This document shows positions 57,716 through 64,000 of a stretch of 64,000 nt of DNA, in pieces. Position numbers and translations under genes: made by a program. Each line of letters opens with the position of its first letter. Position 1 is the first letter of the stretch. Source of the stretch: Mesorhizobium sp. NZP2077 (GTDB lineage Bacteria; Pseudomonadota; Alphaproteobacteria; Rhizobiales; Rhizobiaceae); assembly GCF_013170805.1 (NCBI RefSeq), contig NZ_CP051293.1, positions 7,198,001 to 7,262,000 of the forward strand, in the 5' to 3' direction. The notes below the pieces were generated by a model, which worked only from the letters and a program-made list of their open reading frames with translations, ran no database searches and was not told the DNA's origin.

Positions 57716-59248
57716 ATGGCCTCGACGATTTTGGAGATGCGCGACATCACCAAGACCTTCCCCGGCGTGAAGGCGCTGTCGAACGTCAACCTCAGCGTCG
57801 AGGAAGGCGAGATCCACGCCGTGGTCGGCGAGAACGGCGCGGGCAAATCGACGCTGATGAAGGTGCTGTCGGGTGTCTATCCCTCCGGCACCTATGACGG
57901 CCAGATCATTTTTCAGGGCCAGGAATGCCAGTTCAAGGGCATCCAGGACAGCGAACACAAGGGTATCGTCATCATCCACCAGGAGCTTGCTCTGGTGCCG
58001 ATGCTGTCGATCGCCGAAAATATCTTCCTTGGCAACGAGCACGCGAAATACGGCGTCATCGACTGGGACGCCAACGAGCAGCGCACCAGCGCGCTGTTGA
58101 AAAAGGTAGGCCTCAAGGAAGACCCCAAGACGCTGATCACCAATATCGGCGTCGGCAAGCAGCAGCTGGTCGAGATCGCCAAGGCGCTGAGCAAGGAAGT
58201 GAAGCTGCTGATCCTTGACGAACCGACGGCGTCCCTCAGCGAAAAGGACAGCCAGGCGCTGCTCGATCTGCTGCTCGAATTCAAGCGCCAAGGCATGACC
58301 TCGATCCTGATCTCGCACAAGCTCAACGAGATCAACCGGGTCGCCGACAAGGTCACCGTCATTCGTGACGGGCGTACCATCGAGACACTGGCCAAGAAGG
58401 ACATCTCGGAAGACCGCATCATCACCTCGATGGTCGGGCGCTCGCTCGACGACCGCTATCCGCCGCGCGAGCCTCACATCGGCGAGGTCGTGTTCGAGGT
58501 GAAGAACTGGTCGGTCTACCACCCGATCCACGCCGAGCGGCAGGTGATCAAAGGCATCGACATCAACGTGCGCAAAGGCGAGGTGGTCGGCATTGCCGGA
58601 CTGATGGGCGCCGGCCGCACCGAATTCGCCATGAGCCTGTTTGGCCGCTCCTATGGCCGCCGCATCACCGGCGAGGTGCTGCTCAAGGGCAAGCCGATCG
58701 ATGTCTCCTCGGTGAGCAAGGCGGTCCAACACGGCATTGCCTACGTGACCGAGGACCGCAAGACCTACGGTCTCAACCTGATCGACCATATCAAGCACAA
58801 CATCACGCTCGCCAATCTCGGCGGCGTGTCGCGCCACAGCGTCATCGACGATTTGCGCGAGCTCTCCGTTGCCAACGACTATCGCAAGAAGACCAATATC
58901 CGCGCGTCCAGCGTCTACCAGTTGACAGGCAATCTTTCGGGCGGCAACCAGCAGAAGGTGGTGCTGTCGAAATGGCTGTTCGCCGACCCGGAAGTGCTGA
59001 TCCTCGACGAGCCGACGCGCGGCATCGATGTCGGCGCCAAGTACGAAATCTACACGATCATCGCGCGGCTTGCCTCGGAGGGTAAGGCGATCGTGGTCAT
59101 CTCGTCGGAAATGCCGGAATTGTTGGGGATCACCGACCGCATCTACGTCATGAACGAAGGCCGCATCGTGGGCGAAATGCCGGCGGCGGACGCGAGCCAG
59201 GAAAAAATAATGCGCGCCATCGTTCGCGGAGAAGGAAAAGCAGCATGA
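57716..59248 (+). CDS. gguA: Sugar ABC transporter ATPase GguA
   Basis: A 510-residue tandem ATPase: first domain with [12 protein letters not shown] and [11 protein letters not shown]; second with [20 protein letters not shown] and [12 protein letters not shown]. Same build as RhaT in this window. The ATG follows GGAGCGG. The stop overlaps gguB (ATGA). Confidence 0.94.
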   Translation: MASTILEMRDITKTFPGVKALSNVNLSVEEGEIHAVVGENGAGKSTLMKVLSGVYPSGTYDGQIIFQGQECQFKGIQDSEHKGIVIIHQELALVPMLSIAENIFLGNEHAKYGVIDWDANEQRTSALLKKVGLKEDPKTLITNIGVGKQQLVEIAKALSKEVKLLILDEPTASLSEKDSQALLDLLLEFKRQGMTSILISHKLNEINRVADKVTVIRDGRTIETLAKKDISEDRIITSMVGRSLDDRYPPREPHIGEVVFEVKNWSVYHPIHAERQVIKGIDINVRKGEVVGIAGLMGAGRTEFAMSLFGRSYGRRITGEVLLKGKPIDVSSVSKAVQHGIAYVTEDRKTYGLNLIDHIKHNITLANLGGVSRHSVIDDLRELSVANDYRKKTNIRASSVYQLTGNLSGGNQQKVVLSKWLFADPEVLILDEPTRGIDVGAKYEIYTIIARLASEGKAIVVISSEMPELLGITDRIYVMNEGRIVGEMPAADASQEKIMRAIVRGEGKAA

Positions 59249-60531
59249 GCACCGAAAGCGCCCCCGCCCCGCAGGGCAACGTCGCCGAAGAGCAGCGTCC
59301 ACGCATTGCCGTCTCGGCGCTGACGACGAACCTGCGCGAATACGGTTTGATCATCGCGCTGATCGTCATCATGCTGTTCTTCCAGTTCACCACGTCGGGA
59401 ACGCTGTTCAAGCCGGTCAACCTCAGCAATTTGGTGCAGCAGAACTCCTTCATCATCGTGATGGCGCTGGGCATGCTGCTGGTCATCGTTTCCGGCTATA
59501 TCGACCTCAGCGTCGGATCGGTCGCCGGTTTCATCGGCGCGCTGGCGGCGAACATGATGGTCATATGGCAGCTCGGACCGCTCAGCAATCCGCTGGTGGT
59601 TTCGATCGTCTGCCTGATCGTCGGCGGCCTGATCGGCGCGGCGCAAGGCTACTGGATCGCCTATCACCGAATACCGAGCTTCATCGTCACGCTGGCCGGC
59701 ATGCTGATCTTCCGCGGCATATGCCAGGCGCTGTTGGGCGGCGGATCCTCGGTCGGTCCGCTTCCCGACGACTTCAAAATGCTCAGCTCGGGCTTCATCC
59801 CGGATGTCATCGGCCCACTGACGCTGATCCCGCCGACGGTGAATGCGGCCGGCAAGACCATCATGGGCAGCGGCCTGACGCTGCATATGACGACGATCGT
59901 CCTCGGCCTGATCGCCGTGCTGGCCTATGCCTATTTCGGGGTGAGGACGCGTCGCAAGCGCGAGCGCCATGGCTATGAGGCCGAGCCGTTCCCGCTGTTC
60001 ATCGTCAAGACGCTGGTCGCCAGCGCGCTGGCGCTGTTCCTGGTCTATGAGTTCGCCAGCTACAGGGGCCTGCCGGTGGTGCTGCTCGTCATGGGCGTGC
60101 TGATCTCGCTGTTCGTCTTCGTCACCAAGCGCATGACCATCGGCCGCCGCATCTACGCCATGGGCGGCAATCCCAAGGCGGCGCAACTGTCGGGCATCAA
60201 CACCGAGCGGCTGACGTTGATGGTGTTCATCAACATGGGCGTGCTGTCGGCGCTCGGCGGCCTGATCATCGCGGCGCGCCTTGGCCAGGCCGTGCCGGCG
60301 GCGGGTCTGGGCTCAGAGCTCGACGTCATTGCCGCCGTCTTCATCGGCGGCGCCTCGGCGATGGGCGGTGTCGGCCAGGTCATCGGCGCGGTGGTTGGCG
60401 GCTTCATCATGGGCGTGATGAACAACGGGATGTCGATCATGGGCGTCAATGTCGACTGGCAACAGGTGGTCAAAGGGCTGGTTCTGCTCGGCGCCGTGAT
60501 CTTCGACGTCTACAACAAGAACAAGGCCTGA
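59245..60531 (+). CDS. gguB: Sugar ABC transporter permease GguB
   Basis: A 428-residue permease longer than RhaP/RhaQ because of an inserted loop in the middle (about 225-265, [15 protein letters not shown]), as in XylH/Ggu[21 protein letters not shown] and [19 protein letters not shown] are the family motifs. It overlaps gguA; a palindromic repeat sits just after its stop. Confidence 0.94.
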   Translation: MSTESAPAPQGNVAEEQRPRIAVSALTTNLREYGLIIALIVIMLFFQFTTSGTLFKPVNLSNLVQQNSFIIVMALGMLLVIVSGYIDLSVGSVAGFIGALAANMMVIWQLGPLSNPLVVSIVCLIVGGLIGAAQGYWIAYHRIPSFIVTLAGMLIFRGICQALLGGGSSVGPLPDDFKMLSSGFIPDVIGPLTLIPPTVNAAGKTIMGSGLTLHMTTIVLGLIAVLAYAYFGVRTRRKRERHGYEAEPFPLFIVKTLVASALALFLVYEFASYRGLPVVLLVMGVLISLFVFVTKRMTIGRRIYAMGGNPKAAQLSGINTERLTLMVFINMGVLSALGGLIIAARLGQAVPAAGLGSELDVIAAVFIGGASAMGGVGQVIGAVVGGFIMGVMNNGMSIMGVNVDWQQVVKGLVLLGAVIFDVYNKNKA

Positions 60532-60536
60532 CAGCA

Positions 60537-60579
60537 GCAATTCCAGGAAAACTGCATCGCGGTTTTCCACAGGAATTGC
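60537..60579. repeat. Palindromic repeat between gguB and gguC
   Basis: GCAATTCC and GGAATTGC arms (8 bp) enclose GGAAAAC and GTTTTCC (7 bp) with a 9-base loop and small bulges. Looks like a dispersed rhizobial palindrome. The remaining 60580-60817 has no gene. Confidence 0.6.
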
Positions 60580-60817
60580 ATGGAAAGAAAATACTGGGGG
60601 CGGGTCGAACCGCTCCGGCGAGGCAACGAGGAAGGCATACGGGTCTAGATCGCGATGCTGCCGGCAAATCGTCGGCATCAAGAAGTCCCCTCGGGGATCA
60701 AGCCCGCGAGCGCAATCCGGACGAAGAATTTCACCCGTGGCGCGGCGAGGTCCGAGCCGCGCAGGTCAGGGTTTGCCGACAGGCAACCAGGCCAAGACAC
60801 ATGAGAGAGGACTGATC

Positions 60818-61810
60818 ATGCTGATCTCGCAGATTCTCGACGACGCCGAGACCATCCGTGTCGTTGCCCGCAATGGCGGCAAGACCCGGATCATCAACGG
60901 CGCCCGCAGCGTTTACTCGCTGGCGATGGAGGCTGCCCGCACCGGCGTCGGCCTGATCGCGCTAATCGAGCGCAAGGGGCTTGGCGAGACGGTCGATCTT
61001 GACGCCGCCTACAAGAAGGGGCGGCTGTTGTCGCCGATCAACCATCCCGATCCGGCACACCTGCATCTCACCGGCACCGGACTGACGCATCTCGGCTCGG
61101 CGGCGACGCGCGATTCCATGCACAAGAAGCTCAGCACCGATGGCGAGGAGCAGCTCACCGATTCCATGAAGATGTTCCGCATGGGCCTGGAAGGCGGCAA
61201 ACCCGCCAAAGGCCAGGTCGGCGTGCAGCCGGAATGGTTCTACAAGGGCAACGGCACGATGGCCGTGGCGCCGGGTGCCGCACTCCTGTCACCGGCCTTC
61301 GCCAAGGACGCCGGCGAGGAACCTGAGGTCGCCGGCATCTATGTCATCGGCGACGACGGCGCTCCGTTCCGTGTGGGCTTCACGCTGTCGAACGAATTCT
61401 CGGACCATGTGACAGAGCGCGTGAACTATCTCTTCCTCGCCCATTCCAAGCTGCGCAATGCCTCGTTCGGACCGGAGATCCTGATCGGCGACCTGCCTTC
61501 CGACATCCGCGGCACGTCGCGCATCGTGCGCGACGGCAACACGCTGTGGGAGAAGCCGTTCCTGTCGGGCGAAGCGAACATGTCGCACACCATCGCCAAT
61601 CTCGAACACCATCACTTCAAATATTCGGCGTTCCGCCAGCCAGGCGACGTGCATGTGCACATGTTCGGTACGGCGACACTGTCGTTCGCCGACGGCGTCA
61701 AGACCGAGGCCGGCGACGTGTTCGAGATCGAGGCCGGGGATTTCGGCCTGCCGCTGCGCAACCCGCTTGAGATTGAGCAGCCGGTGAAGGTGGCAGTGAA
61801 GGCGCTGTGA
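60818..61810 (+). CDS. gguC: GguC family protein (FAH/AraD1-like)
   Basis: A 330-residue protein. HLTGTGLTHLGSAATRDSMH and the C-terminal DVFEIEAGDFGLPLRNPL belong to the fumarylacetoacetate-hydrolase-related GguC/AraD1 group, which includes dehydratases of L-arabinonate-derived 2-keto acids. It ends the chvE-gguAB locus, so it likely acts on sugars brought in by it. AGAGAGGACTG precedes the ATG. Confidence 0.88.
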   Translation: MLISQILDDAETIRVVARNGGKTRIINGARSVYSLAMEAARTGVGLIALIERKGLGETVDLDAAYKKGRLLSPINHPDPAHLHLTGTGLTHLGSAATRDSMHKKLSTDGEEQLTDSMKMFRMGLEGGKPAKGQVGVQPEWFYKGNGTMAVAPGAALLSPAFAKDAGEEPEVAGIYVIGDDGAPFRVGFTLSNEFSDHVTERVNYLFLAHSKLRNASFGPEILIGDLPSDIRGTSRIVRDGNTLWEKPFLSGEANMSHTIANLEHHHFKYSAFRQPGDVHVHMFGTATLSFADGVKTEAGDVFEIEAGDFGLPLRNPLEIEQPVKVAVKAL

Positions 61811-61816
61811 GTAGAT

Positions 61817-61840
61817 GATCTCCCCCTCGTGGGGGAGATC
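61817..61840. terminator. Hairpin between convergent gguC and dcd
   Basis: A perfect 10-bp stem (GATCTCCCCC / GGGGGAGATC) with TCGT loop, 6 bp after gguC and 8 bp before the dcd stop. It may end transcription from both sides, though no T-run follows; similar hairpins are common dispersed repeats in Mesorhizobium-like genomes. Confidence 0.55.
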
Positions 61841-61847
61841 GGCCGCC

Positions 61848-62942
61848 TCAGCGTGCAGCGCGGAAATGCTTGGACAGCTTCAGGCCCTGGGCCTGGTAGT
61901 TGGAGCCTAGATCGGTGCCGTAGAGCGCCTGCGGCCGCTTCTGCATATGCTCGTAGACCAACCGGCCGACGATCTGGCCATGGTCGAGGATGAACGGCAC
62001 TTCGTGGCTGCGCACTTCGAGCACCGCCCGGCTCCCGGTGCCGCCGGACGCCGAGTGGCCGAAGCCCGGATCGAAAAACCCGGCATAGTGGACACGGAAT
62101 TCGCCGACCAGTGGATCGAAGGGCGTCATCTCGGCCGCATAGAGCGGCGGCACATGCACCGCTTCCTGGCTGACGAGGATGTAGAATTCATCCGGATCGA
62201 GCACGAGTTCGCCGGCACCACTCTTGTGGATCGGTTCCCAGAAATCGACGACATCCTGCGCGGCCCGCTTGTCGACATCGACGAGGCCGGTGTGATGCTT
62301 GCCGCGATAGCCGACCAGCCCGTCGCTGTCGCCATTGAGGTCGATCGACAGCGCGATGCCGCCGCCGGAAATATTCGGCGGCTCGGTGGCGACCAGCATC
62401 TCGGCGCGGTGCAGGTCATGCAACTCCGCTTCTGACAGCAGTGCGTTGCCGGTACGGAAGCGGATCTGCGACAGGCGCGAGCCGGTGCGCACGACGATCG
62501 GGAAGGTTCGCGGGCTGACTTCCAGGTAGAGCGGACCGTTGTAGCCGGCGGCGATCTTGTCGAACTCGTGGCCGCGGTCGGTCATGACGCGGGTGAAAAT
62601 GTCGAGCCGTCCGGTCGAGCTCTTCGGATTGGCGGAGGCCGAAATCTCGGCCGGCAATGCCAGGCTTTCGAGAAGCGGCACGATGTAGACGCAGCCGGTT
62701 TCCAGCACCGCGCCTTCGGCCAGATTGATCTCGTGCAGCTTCAGCCGGTCGAGCTTTTCCGAAACCTTGTGGTTGGGGCCGGGCAGGAACGAGGCGCGCA
62801 CCCGCCAGGCCTTGTCACCGAGCCTCAGATCCAGGCTTGCCGGCTGGATCTGGTCGGTGTCGAGCGCGCGCGACGACTTCAGCGCGCCGGACTGGAACAG
62901 CGCCGCAATGTCCTGATCGGGAAGGATGCCTGTCTGCCGCAA
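61848..62942 (-). CDS. dcd: dCTP deaminase (long form)
   Basis: A 364-residue duplicated Dcd/dUTPase-fold protein, the 2'-deoxycytidine 5'-triphosphate deaminase type of Rhizobiales. SASANPKSSTGRLDIFTRV in the first half and GFFDPGFGH with AVLEVRSHEVPF in the second carry the catalytic region. It makes dUTP for thymidylate synthesis. The start is probably TTG at 62942, with AGGAG eight bases upstream; TTG at 62969 is less suited. Confidence 0.88.
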   Translation of the reverse strand: MRQTGILPDQDIAALFQSGALKSSRALDTDQIQPASLDLRLGDKAWRVRASFLPGPNHKVSEKLDRLKLHEINLAEGAVLETGCVYIVPLLESLALPAEISASANPKSSTGRLDIFTRVMTDRGHEFDKIAAGYNGPLYLEVSPRTFPIVVRTGSRLSQIRFRTGNALLSEAELHDLHRAEMLVATEPPNISGGGIALSIDLNGDSDGLVGYRGKHHTGLVDVDKRAAQDVVDFWEPIHKSGAGELVLDPDEFYILVSQEAVHVPPLYAAEMTPFDPLVGEFRVHYAGFFDPGFGHSASGGTGSRAVLEVRSHEVPFILDHGQIVGRLVYEHMQKRPQALYGTDLGSNYQAQGLKLSKHFRAAR

Positions 62943-63021
62943 AGCTCCACTCCTGGGCCGTTGGTACAACCCTCTTAATCAAGCCGGCAATTGACGCAAG
63001 CGCGGCGCGGGTCTAAAGGAT

Positions 63022-63081
63022 CGTTATCCCGTGGTGATTTGGCCGGTCGGCTTGCAGCCACGTTAAACAAGTCGCTAAAGG
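63022..63081 (+). promoter_or_regulatory. SAM-II riboswitch aptamer
   Basis: The conserved SAM-II (metA motif) elements occur in order: GTGGTGATTTGG, CTTGCAGCCACG, TTAAACAAG and GCTAAAGG. GTGG pairs with CCAC to form P1, and the A-rich 3' strand can make the pseudoknot. It lies about 75 bases before the metZ start and precedes an intrinsic terminator. This class controls met genes in alphaproteobacteria, repressing when S-adenosylmethionine is high. Confidence 0.92.
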
Positions 63082-63106
63082 ACCGTTGGCCGCGAGGCCG
63101 TATGGA

Positions 63107-63136
63107 CCGGTTGCGACTTTCGCGGCCGGTTTTTTT
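63107..63136 (+). terminator. Riboswitch-associated intrinsic terminator
   Basis: CCGGTTGCGA pairs with TCGCGGCCGG (10 bp, two G-T) around CTT and is followed by seven Ts, 18 bp before the metZ ATG. GGCCGCGA at 63088-63095 is perfectly complementary to TCGCGGCC at 63120-63127, so it could compete as an antiterminator. Confidence 0.88.
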
Positions 63137-63154
63137 GTGTCTGGAACAAAAGCA

Positions 63155-64000
63155 ATGAACAGCAAGAAGCGCAACTGGAAGCCTCAGACAGCCCTCGTGC
63201 ATGGCGGAACCCTGCGTTCCCAATTCGGCGAGACCTCCGAAGCGATGTACCTGACCCAGGGCTATGTCTACGAAACGGCACAGGCCGCTGAAGCCCGTTT
63301 CAAAGGCGAGGAGCCCGGCTTCATCTATTCGCGCTACGCCAACCCGACCGTCGACATGTTCGAAAAGCGCATGTGCGCGCTCGAAGGCGCCGAGGATGCG
63401 CGCGCCACGGCATCGGGCATGGCCGCGGTGACGGCGGCCATGCTGTGCAGCGTCAAGGCCGGCGACCATATCGTGGCGGCGCGCGCGCTGTTCGGCTCCT
63501 GCCGCTGGGTGGTCGAGACGCTGGCGCCGCGCTACGGCATCGAGGCGACGCTGGTCGACGGCACCGACATCGCCAACTGGGAAAAGGCGGTCAGGCCCAA
63601 CACAAAACTGTTCTTCCTGGAAAGCCCGACCAACCCGACGCTGGAAGTGGTCGACATATCAGCCGTCGCCTCGCTGGCCAACTCGATCGGCGCGCGGCTC
63701 GTGGTCGACAATGTCTTCGCCACGCCTTTGCAGCAGAAGCCGTTGCAGCTCGGCGCCCACATCGTCGTCTATTCGGCGACCAAGCACATCGATGGCCAGG
63801 GGCGCTGCCTGGGCGGTGTCATCCTGTCCGACAAGAAGTGGATCGACGAGAATTTGCACGACTATTTCCGCCACACCGGCCCCAGCCTGTCGCCGTTCAA
63901 TGCCTGGACACTGCTCAAGGGCCTGGAGACGCTGCCGCTGCGCGTGCGCCAGCAGACGGAGAGTGCCGGCAAGATCGCCGACTTCCTCGCCGAGCAGCCG
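63155..64000 (+). CDS. metZ: O-succinylhomoserine sulfhydrylase, partial at the right edge
   Basis: The first 282 residues are present; the 3' end is outside the window. It is a Cys/Met-metabolism PLP enzyme: TQGYVYETAQAAEARF, SRYANPTVDMFE, FLESPTNPTLEVVD, and the PLP lysine K210 in YSATKHIDGQGRCLGG. It makes homocysteine from succinyl-homoserine and sulfide. The SAM-II riboswitch and terminator upstream fit methionine feedback. Confidence 0.93.
   Translation, partial: MNSKKRNWKPQTALVHGGTLRSQFGETSEAMYLTQGYVYETAQAAEARFKGEEPGFIYSRYANPTVDMFEKRMCALEGAEDARATASGMAAVTAAMLCSVKAGDHIVAARALFGSCRWVVETLAPRYGIEATLVDGTDIANWEKAVRPNTKLFFLESPTNPTLEVVDISAVASLANSIGARLVVDNVFATPLQQKPLQLGAHIVVYSATKHIDGQGRCLGGVILSDKKWIDENLHDYFRHTGPSLSPFNAWTLLKGLETLPLRVRQQTESAGKIADFLAEQP

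Noticed and set aside
57566..59302. Long leftward open frame (578 codons) opposite gguA
   Set aside because: Antisense to a well-recognised ABC ATPase and without any motif.

Overview
The window is a stretch of alphaproteobacterial (Rhizobiales) chromosome, and its gene content points to Mesorhizobium or a close relative. The evidence is the rhizobial-type rhamnose locus (rhaI, rhaD // rhaR-S-T-P-Q-U-K), the gbpR-chvE-gguABC sugar locus known from Agrobacterium and Rhizobium, an ALA-synthase hemA behind an FNR/FixK-type box, and a SAM-II riboswitch before metZ. Coding density is high and third codon positions are strongly GC-rich. The left 7.8 kb is visibly less GC-rich than the rest. No rRNA or CRISPR array was seen; there is one tRNA (Gly-CCC).

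Layout. 1-7.8 kb is an integrated element. It carries a partial ThiL-like (AIR-synthase fold) kinase coupled to an unknown membrane protein, a divergent two-gene Septu-like defence unit (SMC/OLD-type ATPase with a fused, apparently dead HNH-like domain, then an intact HNH nuclease), a relic of a replication-relaxation protein, and a P4-type tyrosine integrase. 7.9-12.6 kb is a degraded strip of small hypothetical genes, an aldose-epimerase-like DUF4432 protein and several gene fossils. 12.7-25.5 kb holds gamma-glutamyltransferase and a complete L-rhamnose regulon: isomerase, aldolase/dehydrogenase, DeoR regulator, ABC importer, mutarotase and kinase.

25.5-33.4 kb holds an unusual fusion of an alanine/ornithine-racemase domain with an arginase fold that has lost its metal ligands, then a D-amino-acid dehydrogenase, galE, hemA, an aminotransferase and mscL. 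33.6-44.4 kb holds a transporter-linked hybrid histidine kinase with a convergent LuxR-type regulator, pyrD, a DinF-like MATE exporter, a histone-deacetylase-like hydrolase and two overlapping glycosyltransferase genes.

44.7-53.5 kb holds an outer-membrane beta-barrel gene with a strongly structured leader, a lipoprotein, an OmpR/EnvZ-type pair, and a run of GtrB-like, GtrA-like, membrane and SGNH-acyltransferase genes that looks like a surface-glycan modification cassette. At 53.6 kb tRNA-Gly is followed by a low-GC sulfotransferase, then an arginine/tryptophan-rich secreted protein. 55.2-61.8 kb is gbpR // chvE-gguA-gguB-gguC. The window ends with dCTP deaminase (dcd) and metZ, which runs off the right edge and is preceded by a SAM-II aptamer and a transcription terminator.

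The most interesting points are the Septu-like pair with a degenerate HNH fused to its ATPase and its uncharacterised divergent partner genes; the racemase/pseudo-arginase fusion beside dadA; the SAM-II/terminator switch with a visible competing helix; and the folded leader ahead of the outer-membrane protein.
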